DNA from: Cytophagaceae bacterium
GTDB taxonomy: Bacteria > Bacteroidota > Bacteroidia > Flavobacteriales > Flavobacteriaceae
Direction of reading: 5' to 3'
Length of the DNA stretch: 64,000 nucleotides
Assembly (NCBI GenBank): GCA_002710685.1
Contig: PALD01000034.1
Coordinates: forward strand, 1-64,000
Shown: piece after piece, positions 16,476-25,178 of the stretch
How the letters are laid out: every line of letters begins with the position of its first letter
How positions within the stretch are numbered: position 1 is the stretch's first letter
Made by a program: the position numbers and the translations under genes
Notes under the pieces: model-generated
Database searches by the model: none
The model's input: only the letters and a program-made list of their open reading frames with translations
Told to the model about the DNA's origin: nothing

Positions 16476-18080
16476 TTATTTGATGCGTTTTGGTTTGATC
16501 ATCGAGCGTAGGAAAATAAAGATTGCAGCGACCATTGCAAACCAGGCCAGGTAATCGCCATGCTTTACATAAAACGTGATCTTGTCATTGAGGTTGAGCG
16601 TTCCATTAATGGTGCCCTTTTTATTATACGGCAGGCTCTCATGCACGGTGCCCGTTTGGTCAATGATTGCAGAAATACCCGTGTTTGCACTGCGGGCAAT
16701 GCTGCGGCGGGTCTCAATGGCGCGTAGGTTTGCATAGGCCAGGTGCTGTTTGTGCCCTTGCGTGTCGCCCCACCAGGCGTCATTGGTCATAATGGCAAGA
16801 AAATCTGCGCCATCTTTTACATAACCCGTCACAAACTCCCCAAAAACCGATTCATAGCAAATTATGGATCCCACCTTGATACCAGTGTTTGCGGTAAAGG
16901 CAGTACGTTTATCCTGGATGGTCTTCATGGCCACCGTGCCGCCCATGTCAAGCATGATGTCCCCCAGCAGCGGTTTTAAAAGGTTTTGATACGGAAAATT
17001 CTCAACGCCCACCACCAGCTTGCTCTTGTGGTAGATTTGGCTTTCGCCAGAATCATTGAGCATAACGGCACTGTTGTAAAAATCCCCATAAACAGGATTG
17101 CCTATGCGGTCATCCCCCAGATAGTTGCTGGTGGGCAATATATCTTTATCGCCATGGTGCATTTGATAAAACTGGATGCCCATCAAGTAATTGAGCTTTG
17201 GGTATTTCTTTAAAAATTCTTCAGCACGTTCCTTTTCAGGGGAATAGTCAAAGGTGGTTATATCCACACCATAGCCTTCGGCCAGTACGGTTTCAGGAGT
17301 GATGAGAAACTGGGTGTTCTGCGTGAGTGCCTTTGAAGATTCTTCAAAGATCAAATCAGCAATACGGTCGTTTGTGGTGTTGTATTTTTCGGTGTAGGGA
17401 TCAATGTTGGGCTGTAGGATGACCACTTCCACGGGATTTTCCTTTTCGACGTAAGTCGCCTTTATTATAATGGAAATAAGGATGGGGATGACCACAATAC
17501 CTGTAAAACATACTATGGCCTTCCTTAATTTCTTCTCGGGATTCGTGTAGTTCCTCAAGCCATAAAAGAGGGTACAGTTTGCTGCCCAGACCCATAAAGT
17601 ACCACCAAAGGTGCCCGTGTATTCATACCACTGTATCCAGCTGGTATATTCGGCAAAGGCATTGCCCAGGTCAAGCCATGGCCAAGCCAGTTGCCAGTTG
17701 AGGTGCATAAACTCATAGAGCATCCAGATGCTGGTAAGAAACGCCAGGCTCAACAAGGTCGATGTTCTCTTACTTATATGGTAATAGAGCATCCATGCAA
17801 AGGTCATGAGCAGTGCATTTGCCATAACAGCAAACCACATGCCCACGGCGGTCGAGTTGTACAGCCACCAGGTCGAGGCAATGTTAAAGATAAAAAATGC
17901 GATGTAGGCCAGGTAAAAGACCTTCCAACCCTTTCGCTTAAGCGAAGAAATCCTTATGCTCCTCGTCACAAAAAGTAACGGGACAAAGGCTATAAAGAGA
18001 AGAAGGGGAAAGCCGTATGTGGGCCAGCTTGCCGCAAGTAAAGCACCTGTGAGAAGTGCCAGGAGAAATCTTTTCATCAT
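16476..18080 (-). CDS. lnt: apolipoprotein N-acyltransferase Lnt
   Basis: The inner-membrane enzyme adds the third acyl chain to lipoproteins. N-terminal hydrophobic helices fill about the first 190 residues, and a nitrilase-like domain follows. The catalytic triad candidates are Glu in ITPETVLAEGYG, Lys in YHKSKLVVGVENFPY and Cys in SIICYESVFGEF. A last helix lies at the C-terminus. I place the start at the MMKRFLLALL signal-anchor (18080). The frame is open to 18155, but the extra 25 residues look unlike the family. Two imperfect copies of the dispersed palindrome lie inside (17036-17051 and 17932-17947). Confidence 0.92.
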   Translation of the reverse strand: MMKRFLLALLTGALLAASWPTYGFPLLLFIAFVPLLFVTRSIRISSLKRKGWKVFYLAYIAFFIFNIASTWWLYNSTAVGMWFAVMANALLMTFAWMLYYHISKRTSTLLSLAFLTSIWMLYEFMHLNWQLAWPWLDLGNAFAEYTSWIQWYEYTGTFGGTLWVWAANCTLFYGLRNYTNPEKKLRKAIVCFTGIVVIPILISIIIKATYVEKENPVEVVILQPNIDPYTEKYNTTNDRIADLIFEESSKALTQNTQFLITPETVLAEGYGVDITTFDYSPEKERAEEFLKKYPKLNYLMGIQFYQMHHGDKDILPTSNYLGDDRIGNPVYGDFYNSAVMLNDSGESQIYHKSKLVVGVENFPYQNLLKPLLGDIMLDMGGTVAMKTIQDKRTAFTANTGIKVGSIICYESVFGEFVTGYVKDGADFLAIMTNDAWWGDTQGHKQHLAYANLRAIETRRSIARSANTGISAIIDQTGTVHESLPYNKKGTINGTLNLNDKITFYVKHGDYLAWFAMVAAIFIFLRSMIKPKRIK

Positions 18081-18227
18081 TGTTGTTGTACGGTAAAGAT
18101 ACGTGTGCAAACCGCTCATCGCAAATTGTATATTTTTTGTCAATGACGGGCACATCTTAATGTTAAACCTATTTTAAATCAAGGGCCTGCTCACCTAAAT
18201 GTGGGTAATTTAGAACTAAAACTAATC

Positions 18228-19133
18228 ATGAGGTTATTGATAACAGGCGCTACCGGCTTGATAGGCAGTGCGATAGTAAAGCAGGCCCAGGAGCGGGGGC
18301 ACAGCATACATTACCTCACCACTACCCGCGGGAAGATAACATCTGCACCTGGGTACAAGGGCTTTTACTGGAACCCTGCCAACAACGAAATAGACTTTAA
18401 ATGCTTTGAGGGTGTCGATACGATAATCCACCTTGCCGGGGCCTCGATTTTTCAACGGTGGACGGAGAAGAACAAAGAAATAATACTAAAGAGCCGTACA
18501 GCAAGTGCTGCTCTTTTATTGGATAGCTTGCGCGAAATAAATCACGACGTGACCCATCTGGTCTCGGCCAGTGCCATAGGTGCATACCCCTCATCGCTCA
18601 AGACAATCTACAGTGAGGAGGATGATGAATATCATCCGGGCTTTCTGGGGCAGGTGGTAAGTGCCTGGGAGGCAAGTGCAGATAAATTTGCAGAACAGGA
18701 CATACTTGTCACAAAGATCAGGGTGGGCGTGGTGCTGGCCAAAGATGGTGGCGCATTGCCCCAGATCGTGAAACCCATAAAGCTGTTTGTGGGCGCTCCC
18801 CTGGCTGGTGGCGCACAGTGGCAGTCATGGATTCATGTAGATGACCTTGCAGGTATTTTTCTTTATGCTATTGCAAAAAAGCTAGCGGGCATCTATAACG
18901 GGGTGTCACCTTACCCGGTCACTAACGAGACCATGACCGAGGAGGTCGCCAAGATTTTGGGCAGGCCCATCATCATCCCAAACGTGCCTGGGTTTGCCTT
19001 AAAAATGCTCTTGGGCAAGATGTCTTCACTGGTAACCGAAAGCCAAAAGGTAAGCGCATCAAAGATATTGATGCGGGGGTATGCGTTTCAATATCCCCAG
19101 TTGCACGAGGCACTCCTGGATTTGCTTAAATAA
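18228..19133 (+). CDS. TIGR01777 family NAD(P)-binding oxidoreductase
   Basis: This 301-aa extended short-chain dehydrogenase/epimerase has the nucleotide-binding motif LITGATGLIGSAI at the N-terminus. The family hallmarks HLAGASI, WTEKNKEIILKSR and WQSWIHVDDLAGIF are present, along with the C-terminal DUF1731 tail ending in HEALLDLL. I start it at ATG 18228; an in-frame GTG at 18201 is less likely. Members relate to SulA-like epimerases of unclear substrate. It is probably monocistronic, with a terminator right after it. Confidence 0.92.
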   Translation: MRLLITGATGLIGSAIVKQAQERGHSIHYLTTTRGKITSAPGYKGFYWNPANNEIDFKCFEGVDTIIHLAGASIFQRWTEKNKEIILKSRTASAALLLDSLREINHDVTHLVSASAIGAYPSSLKTIYSEEDDEYHPGFLGQVVSAWEASADKFAEQDILVTKIRVGVVLAKDGGALPQIVKPIKLFVGAPLAGGAQWQSWIHVDDLAGIFLYAIAKKLAGIYNGVSPYPVTNETMTEEVAKILGRPIIIPNVPGFALKMLLGKMSSLVTESQKVSASKILMRGYAFQYPQLHEALLDLLK

Positions 19134-19134
19134 C

Positions 19135-19161
19135 AAAAGCCCCGTCACTGACGGGGCTTTT
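19135..19161. terminator. bidirectional terminator
   Basis: AAAAGCCCCGTCA and TGACGGGGCTTTT (19135-19147 and 19149-19161) are perfect 13-base arms around a single base. It separates two convergent genes. Confidence 0.9.
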
Positions 19162-19187
19162 GAGAAATTTTGGGCTTGACCCATAGA

Positions 19188-19856
19188 TTACATTTGCCTT
19201 TCAGCAATAACCTTTACCGTCAGCTCAATATCATCGTTCACAAACTTGTCACCCAGGTCATCAAAGACTGACTTGGAGCCATAGTTTACGTTCCAGTGTG
19301 TACGGTCTATGGTAAAAGGCTCAGAGGTAAGCTTGAGCGTGGTACCATCCTGGGTGTATGAAACGGGGAACTGGATGTTTTTCTTTTGGTCCTTAATGGT
19401 AAGGTTGCCTGCCATCATCCATTTTCCATCTTTTTTCTCAAGGCCGGTGATTTCAAAGGCTGCCGTAGGATAGTTCTTAACATTAAAGAAGTGGTCTTCT
19501 TTGCCCTCCACGGTTCCTTTAAGGTGGCTCTCAAGGTTGTTTTTCATATCACCATCAAGGTCAGTCACGTTGATAGTGTTCATGTCAATCAAGAAGCTAC
19601 CGGTAAGGGTGCTGTCCTGCAGTCTTAGTATACCAGACTCAAGCTTGATGGTCCCGGTATGGGTGCCGGTGGGCTTTGAACCTTTCCAGTCAATAACTGA
19701 TTCTTCTTTGTTGACCATGTACTTCTGCGCTTCTGCTGAAGCTTCGGCCACGTTTTCGGCATCGCCCGCATCAGTTTCATTTTTGTTTTCTTTACAAGAT
19801 ACCTGTGCCACAAGGACAAAGGCCAATGTAAATACTTGTAGGAATTTAATTTTCAT
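19188..19856 (-). CDS. YceI family lipoprotein
   Basis: This 222-aa protein has a lipoprotein signal (LAFVLVAQVSC) and a polar linker, followed by a YceI-like lipocalin-type beta barrel from about residue 48 (VIDWKGSKPTGTHTGTI). The family binds polyisoprenoid or other hydrophobic ligands in the periplasm or at the outer membrane, but the true ligand is unknown. The N-terminal Cys should be acylated, and Lnt, encoded just upstream, would complete the acylation. It is a single-gene unit. Confidence 0.92.
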   Translation of the reverse strand: MKIKFLQVFTLAFVLVAQVSCKENKNETDAGDAENVAEASAEAQKYMVNKEESVIDWKGSKPTGTHTGTIKLESGILRLQDSTLTGSFLIDMNTINVTDLDGDMKNNLESHLKGTVEGKEDHFFNVKNYPTAAFEITGLEKKDGKWMMAGNLTIKDQKKNIQFPVSYTQDGTTLKLTSEPFTIDRTHWNVNYGSKSVFDDLGDKFVNDDIELTVKVIAERQM

Positions 19857-19950
19857 ATCGTTAAAAGGGTAGTGTTAATTAATAGTTCAAAAATATATGA
19901 TTACCAATTCATGAATCTTAAAGAAATATTAAATTATAGTTGTGACATTT

Positions 19951-19982
19951 TGACATTTTATAGGGATTGGCAGTACTTTTGC
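19951..19982 (+). promoter_or_regulatory. promoter of grpE-dnaJ
   Basis: TTGACA begins at 19951 and TACTTTTG lies at 19975-19982, with 21 nt between the TTG and the second box. This fits the Bacteroidota housekeeping consensus. No CIRCE inverted repeat is visible, so heat control by HrcA is not supported here. Confidence 0.6.
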
Positions 19983-20007
19983 CATCTTACGCAAAAAAGG
20001 AAATACA

Positions 20008-20568
20008 ATGAGTTCAAAGGATAAAGAAGAATTGGTACAAGATAACCCAGAAGAGGCAAACAACGGGGCTGAAACCCAGGAAACCCAGGAGCAGGTAGAA
20101 AATGAAAATACCCAGGAAACCGAACTTGAAAAATACAAGGCAGACCTAGATAAGGAGAAGGACAAGTTCCTGCGCCTATTTGCTGAATTTGAAAATTATA
20201 AAAGGCGTACTTCTAAAGAACGTATAGAGCTCTTCAAGACTGCTGGACAAGAAGTCATGCAGGCCATGTTGCCCGTTCTTGATGATTTTGACCGTGCCAT
20301 GGTTGAAATTGCAAAATCTGAAGATAAAGAGTTGTTGAAAGGTGTTGAGCTCATAAGTCTAAAACTAAAGGAGACTTTGCGCAATAAAGGGCTTGAGCCT
20401 GTTAAGGTTGAGCAAGGAGATGCGTTTGATGCGGAGATTCATGAGGCAATCACCCAGATACCAGCGCCCCAACCCAAGTTAAAGGGTAAGGTCGTTGATG
20501 TGATAGAGCAGGGGTACAAGCTGGGAGAACGCATTATTAGGCATCCTAAGGTAGTGGTAGGGCAATAA
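20008..20568 (+). CDS. grpE: nucleotide exchange factor GrpE
   Basis: This 186-aa co-chaperone releases ADP from DnaK. An acidic Gln/Glu-rich N-terminal tail precedes a long coiled coil (about 40-100, including RLFAEFENYKRRTSKERIEL). A beta domain follows with the family signature ending in GYKLGERIIRHPKVVVGQ. dnaJ follows 48 nt downstream on the same strand. The dnaK gene is not in the window. Confidence 0.96.
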   Translation: MSSKDKEELVQDNPEEANNGAETQETQEQVENENTQETELEKYKADLDKEKDKFLRLFAEFENYKRRTSKERIELFKTAGQEVMQAMLPVLDDFDRAMVEIAKSEDKELLKGVELISLKLKETLRNKGLEPVKVEQGDAFDAEIHEAITQIPAPQPKLKGKVVDVIEQGYKLGERIIRHPKVVVGQ

Positions 20569-20616
20569 CCCCCGCACCTTCAGAATGTCATGATTTTTTA
20601 AAAAAGCTTATTGAGA

Positions 20617-21735
20617 ATGAAAGAAGATTATTACGAAATATTGGGCATCAGTAAAAATGCCACGGAAGCAGAAATCAAAAAAGCTTACCGCAAAAAAGCC
20701 ATTGAGTACCACCCTGACAAGAATCCTGGGGATTCTAAGGCAGAAGAAATGTTCAAGAAAGCGGCTGAAGCTTATGAGGTCCTTAGCAATAAGGATAAGC
20801 GCGCCCGTTATGACCAGTTTGGCCACCAGGCCTTTGATGGTGGCGGCGGCTTCGGCGGTGGCGGCGGGATGAACATGGATGACATCTTCAGCCAGTTTGG
20901 CGATATTTTTGGCGGTGCTTTTGGCGGGGGAGGTTTCTCAGGTTTTGGCGGTTTCGGCGGCGGCCAGCGCCGTATGAAAGGTTCAAACCTACGCATAAGG
21001 GTAAAGCTCACCCTGGAAGAAATAGCAAACGGAGTAGAAAAAAAGGTCAAGGTAAGACGTAAAAAGCAAGCTGATGGCACCACGTATAAAACCTGCCCCA
21101 CCTGTAACGGTGCGGGGCAAGTTACCCGCATCACAAACACGATACTGGGGCGTATGCAGACGGCCACGACCTGTTCATCCTGTGGGGGTAGCGGGCAGGT
21201 AATTGATAAAAAATCTGCTGATGCAGATGCTGATGGCATGAAGACCGTTGAAGAAACGGTGAGCATCAAGATACCTGCAGGCGTGGTTGATGGCATGCAG
21301 CTCAAGGTAAGCAGCAAGGGTAACGAGGCACCTGGCGGGGTTCCTGGTGACCTGCTTGTGGTTATTGAAGAGCTGGAGCATGAAACCCTCAAGCGCGAAG
21401 GCGATAACCTGCACTATGATTTATATGTCAGCGTGCCAGAGGCCGTGCTGGGCACCAGTAAGGAGATTGACACCGTGACCGGCAAGGTGCGCATCAAGAT
21501 TGAAGAGGGTGCACAGAGCGGTAAAATACTGCGCTTGCGCGGAAAAGGTATTCCATCGATCAACGGGTATGGTAAGGGTGATCTTCTTGTACATGTAAAT
21601 GTCTGGACGCCAAAACATCTCAACAAAGAGCAAAAAGAGTTTTTTGAGAGCATGCTCAATGATGACAACTTTGCACCAAAACCACAGCGCGAGGACAAAT
21701 CCTTTTTTGAGAAGGTAAAAGACATGTTTTCTTAA
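20617..21735 (+). CDS. dnaJ: chaperone protein DnaJ
   Basis: The 372-aa J-domain co-chaperone has HPD at residues 32-34 and a Gly/Phe-rich linker at about 75-118. The zinc domain keeps only two of the usual four CxxCxGxG motifs: CPTCNGAG (from Cys160) and CSSCGGSG (from Cys186). The C-terminal substrate-binding domains are intact. A two-motif DnaJ is, as far as I know, typical of flavobacteria. I start at ATG 20617, where MKEDYYEILGIS begins; a TTG six bases earlier is unlikely. Confidence 0.95.
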   Translation: MKEDYYEILGISKNATEAEIKKAYRKKAIEYHPDKNPGDSKAEEMFKKAAEAYEVLSNKDKRARYDQFGHQAFDGGGGFGGGGGMNMDDIFSQFGDIFGGAFGGGGFSGFGGFGGGQRRMKGSNLRIRVKLTLEEIANGVEKKVKVRRKKQADGTTYKTCPTCNGAGQVTRITNTILGRMQTATTCSSCGGSGQVIDKKSADADADGMKTVEETVSIKIPAGVVDGMQLKVSSKGNEAPGGVPGDLLVVIEELEHETLKREGDNLHYDLYVSVPEAVLGTSKEIDTVTGKVRIKIEEGAQSGKILRLRGKGIPSINGYGKGDLLVHVNVWTPKHLNKEQKEFFESMLNDDNFAPKPQREDKSFFEKVKDMFS

Positions 21736-21762
21736 TTTAAGAAGTTATTAAGAAAAAAAATG

Positions 21763-21798
21763 TATATTTGAATATCACTAATCACTACTAGTGATATT
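21763..21798 (+). promoter_or_regulatory. -7-like box followed by an inverted repeat
   Basis: TATATTTG (21763-21770) fits TAnnTTTG and abuts the perfect 10-base inverted repeat AATATCACTA/TAGTGATATT (21771-21780 and 21789-21798). It could be the start of a short RNA, or a first, weaker terminator of dnaJ. No -33 TTG is seen. Confidence 0.35.
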
Positions 21799-21822
21799 TT
21801 TCTTTTTCATAGCAATTTTTTT

Positions 21823-21858
21823 CCCACCCCTACTGATTTCAGTAGGGGTGGGTTTTTT
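21823..21858 (+). terminator. strong terminator downstream of dnaJ
   Basis: CCCACCCCTACTGA (21823-21836) and TCAGTAGGGGTGGG (21839-21852) are perfect 14-base arms with a 2-nt gap, followed by six T. Confidence 0.9.
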
Positions 21859-21931
21859 CTATACATATCCATTTCATAAATGGCAATAAAAACATGAGGA
21901 ACAGCAATGAGTTTAAATAATCCTTGCATCT

Positions 21932-21948
21932 TTTGGCTTTAAGCCTAA
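21932..21948. repeat. dispersed palindrome, one mismatch
   Basis: TTTGGC, TTTAA, GCCTAA: an imperfect copy of the family in the gap between dnaJ and the ABC ATPase. Confidence 0.5.
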
Positions 21949-22011
21949 ATAATTCTTAACATCGCCATAGCCTATAAGGTTTTCAATATCTTTATCCATT
22001 ATTTTTTACTT

Positions 22012-22971
22012 ATGAATGAACTTCTTGCTGCAAACCACATACATAAAAAGTTTGGCAAGTTTACCGCACTTAACGACCTCTCCATTTCAGTTCCCCGGGG
22101 GAGCATCTTTGGACTTCTGGGGCCCAATGGCGCGGGAAAGACCACTTTAATAAGGATCATCAATCAAATCACCATGCCTGATACCGGTGAGGTGTTTATT
22201 GATGGAGAGCCCCTTGAACCACGACATATACAAGAAATAGGCTACATGCCCGAAGAAAGGGGCCTTTATAAAAGCATGAAGGTAGGCGAGCAGGTTACTT
22301 ACCTCGCCCGGTTGAAGGGGATGAGCAAGGCACAAGCCCGGGAGCGCAGCGAGTACTGGTTTGAACGCCTGGGCATGGGTGACTGGTGGAACAAGAAAAT
22401 ACAGGAGCTGTCAAAAGGTCAAGCCCAGAAAGTACAGTTTATTGTTACGGTGCTCCATAAACCGAAACTCTTGATATTTGATGAACCCTTTAGTGGTTTT
22501 GACCCCATCAATGCAAACCTTATAAAAGATGAAATCCTGAAACTGCGGGATGAGGGTGCCACGATAATCTTCTCAACACATAGGATGGAGTCAGTCGAAG
22601 AAATGTGTGACTACATCGCCTTGATCAATAAATCAAATAAAATCCTGGACGGTAAGCTATCTGAAGTCAAGAGGCAGTTTAGCTCTAATATCTTTGAGGT
22701 GGGCCTTGCCAGTGATGGCGATTCAGTAGATGCGCTAAATGCCTTGGAAAAAAAGATATTGCCGGATATGAAATCTAAATGGGAAATTTCTCCAGCCCAT
22801 TTCAAGACCATTAATGAGAACGATCTAAAATTAAAGGTACAAGTGCCAGAGCGTATGAGTTCTAATGATTTATTATCGTACCTGACATCCAGGGCCACGG
22901 TAAACCATTTTGTGGAGGTAATACCCACGGTAGATGAAATCTTTATTCAAACAGTTAAATCAAACTCATGA
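22012..22971 (+). CDS. ABC transporter ATP-binding protein (Nat/DUF4162 type)
   Basis: The protein has 319 aa. The ATPase domain covers about residues 1-215, with Walker A GPNGAGKTT, the signature LSKGQAQKVQF and Walker B LLIFDEPFSGFDP. A C-terminal DUF4162-like domain follows. This type pairs with NatB-like permeases that export sodium or small molecules; the substrate is not evident. It is the first gene of a tight five-gene unit ending at 27226 and overlaps the permease gene by four bases (ATGA). Confidence 0.92.
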   Translation: MNELLAANHIHKKFGKFTALNDLSISVPRGSIFGLLGPNGAGKTTLIRIINQITMPDTGEVFIDGEPLEPRHIQEIGYMPEERGLYKSMKVGEQVTYLARLKGMSKAQARERSEYWFERLGMGDWWNKKIQELSKGQAQKVQFIVTVLHKPKLLIFDEPFSGFDPINANLIKDEILKLRDEGATIIFSTHRMESVEEMCDYIALINKSNKILDGKLSEVKRQFSSNIFEVGLASDGDSVDALNALEKKILPDMKSKWEISPAHFKTINENDLKLKVQVPERMSSNDLLSYLTSRATVNHFVEVIPTVDEIFIQTVKSNS

Positions 22972-24254
22972 GCAAACTGGGATTGATCATAAGCAGGGAG
23001 TATAAATCCCGGGTAAGAAACAAGTCGTTTATCGTGATGACATTTTTGAGCCCCATAATCTTTGTGGGCATGATACTGCTCGTCATCTATCTCACCCAGG
23101 TCAATGCAGATGATAGCAGGACGATTGTCGTGGTGGATGAGTCAGGAATATTTTATAAGGAATTTGATAATACCGAGAGCATCAATTTTGTTGATTTATC
23201 TCCCGCCGGTTATGACGCTGCACGTGAAACGGTAAAGGAAAACAGCTATTACGGCCTGCTCTACATTCCTGAAAACATAAAGAAAAATCCCACGGGGGTC
23301 AAGTTTTATGGCGATGAAGCGCCCGGCTACGCGACCCTGGAACGTATTGAAGGGCAGATATCACAAAAACTTACAGATGAAAAACTCGTGGATAGGGGCG
23401 TTGACCTTGACCTGCTTGAGCAAAGCCAGACCAAGGTGTCAGTAAGTATAGAAAACTTCACGGGAGAAAGGACCTCAAAGATATCAAACTGGATCAAGGC
23501 CGCCTTTGGCGGTGCTGCGGGATACCTGCTCATGATGTTTATCATCATTTATGGCAACATGGTGATGCGCAGCGTTATTGAAGAAAAGACAAACCGTATT
23601 ATTGAAGTCATTATATCTTCGGTCAAGCCATTTAAATTGATGATGGGCAAGATTGTGGGTACTACCCTGGCGGGTATAACGCAATTTGCCATCTGGCTGT
23701 TGATAGGTGGGGGGCTTATGCTTTTTCTTACATTGTACCTTGACCTTGATCCCACGGCGAGCACGCCCGTGGGCAATATGGGAGCAACAGACCTGGATAA
23801 ATTTGAACTGATTGCCCTTGATATTTTACGGTTGCCGTTACTGGAACTGGCCATAGGTTTTATTGTTTATTTTATAGGAGGCTATTTTTTATATAGCTCC
23901 ATATATGCGGCAATAGGTGCTGCGGTTGATAGTGAGACAGATACACAACAATTCATGTTGCCCATCATCATGCCCTTGATGCTGGCCATTTATGTAGGGT
24001 TGTTTTCAGTGATAGATAACCCCCATGGTACGGTTTCCACGGCATTTTCGTTGATACCGCTTACCTCTCCCATAGTCATGCTCATGCGTATCCCCTTTGG
24101 TGTTCCCTGGTGGGAACTGGCCTTGTCAGTGTTCTTGCTGGTACTGAGCTTTATAGGTACGGTTTGGTTTGGGTCTAAGATTTATCGGGTAGGTATTCTC
24201 ATGTATGGCAAGAAGCCCACGTATAAGGAAATAGCAAAATGGATTAAGTATTAA
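22968..24254 (+). CDS. ABC transporter permease (NatB-like, ABC2 type)
   Basis: The protein has 428 aa. A first hydrophobic helix near residues 20-43 is followed by a large extracytoplasmic domain (about 45-180) and then five more helices from about residue 185 to 410. The segment VIEEKTNRIIEVIISSVKP between helices is typical of the NatB/ABC2_membrane_3 family. It overlaps the ATPase gene, so the two form one exporter. The MscS gene starts 3 bp after its stop. Confidence 0.9.
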   Translation: MSKLGLIISREYKSRVRNKSFIVMTFLSPIIFVGMILLVIYLTQVNADDSRTIVVVDESGIFYKEFDNTESINFVDLSPAGYDAARETVKENSYYGLLYIPENIKKNPTGVKFYGDEAPGYATLERIEGQISQKLTDEKLVDRGVDLDLLEQSQTKVSVSIENFTGERTSKISNWIKAAFGGAAGYLLMMFIIIYGNMVMRSVIEEKTNRIIEVIISSVKPFKLMMGKIVGTTLAGITQFAIWLLIGGGLMLFLTLYLDLDPTASTPVGNMGATDLDKFELIALDILRLPLLELAIGFIVYFIGGYFLYSSIYAAIGAAVDSETDTQQFMLPIIMPLMLAIYVGLFSVIDNPHGTVSTAFSLIPLTSPIVMLMRIPFGVPWWELALSVFLLVLSFIGTVWFGSKIYRVGILMYGKKPTYKEIAKWIKY

Positions 24255-24257
24255 GTC

Positions 24258-25170
24258 ATGTTCCAGGATGATGTCAAAGAAAATATAAAAGAAGGGGCCG
24301 AGAAGGTCAAGGATGTCATTGAAGAAGATATCTGGGGTTCCATTCAGGATTTCCTCAATTTGGGATTTCATTTTGGTGAGGGGAACAGTCAGATTCACCT
24401 AACCGTGGGTGCCCTGTTGCTGGTGATTTTTGCTTTTCTTTTTACCAGTGGCATCTTACGGTGGATACGTGGACTTGTGACCAAGAAAATGGACCGGGAG
24501 AACGAGCTGAAGTTTGTAAGCATTTTCAAGTTCATTAAATATACCGTTTATATTGCGGTGATCATCATCACCCTTAGCGCCTCGGGAATTGATATCACGG
24601 TATTGATAACCGCGTCGGCCGCGCTTTTTGTGGGTTTGGGGCTGGCATTGCAGGAGCTCTTTCAAGATATCATAGGTGGTATCTTTATCATGGTTGATAA
24701 GTCACTTGCCGTGGGTGATATTGTTGAAGTTGATGGTAAGGTGGGGCGCGTTTATGAAATCAAGCTGAGAACAACACGTGCGCTTACCCGCGATGATAAG
24801 GTAATCATCATACCTAATCACAAATTTATCAGCGATACCATTTATAACTATACCCAGAACCACAAAACCACTAGGGAGAACGTTAAGGTAGGAGTGGCTT
24901 ATGGCAGCAACACGACACTGGTAAGGGAAATACTGGTGGATTGTGCAAAGCGGCAAAATGGGGTGCTCAAAACTCCAAAGCCCTTTGTGCTTTTTTGAGG
25001 ATTTTGGGGATTCGGCATTGATGTTTGGAGTTTATTTTTTTATAAACGACAGTTTTGTTGACCCCCGCATCAAGAGTGAGATCAGGTTTAGGATTGATGA
25101 GGAATTTAGAAAGAACAACATATCGATTCCTTTTCCTCAACGGGATGTACACTTGTTTCCCACAAAATAA
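24258..25170 (+). pseudogene. MscS-family mechanosensitive channel with a frameshift
   Basis: The first frame (24258-24998) encodes membrane helices and an MscS core (LFVGLGLALQELFQDIIGG, VGDIVEVDGKVGRVYEI) and stops after KTPKPFVLF. The rest of the C-terminal domain (EDFGDSALMFGVYFFIND... to HLFPTK, stop 25168-25170) continues in the +1 frame. The switch is at a run of six T (24991-24996). Five T would restore a single frame of about 303 aa. It is either a real or sequencing indel, or a slippage site. Both halves look conserved, so decay must be recent if it is real. The neighbouring genes are intact. Confidence 0.8.
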
Positions 25171-25178
25171 ATTTAGCT

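Noticed and set aside
24985-25000. Programmed -1/+1 ribosomal frameshift in mscS
   Set aside because: There is a T6 run but no downstream stem or known slippery heptamer context that I can identify; a simple indel is more likely, so it is annotated as a pseudogene.
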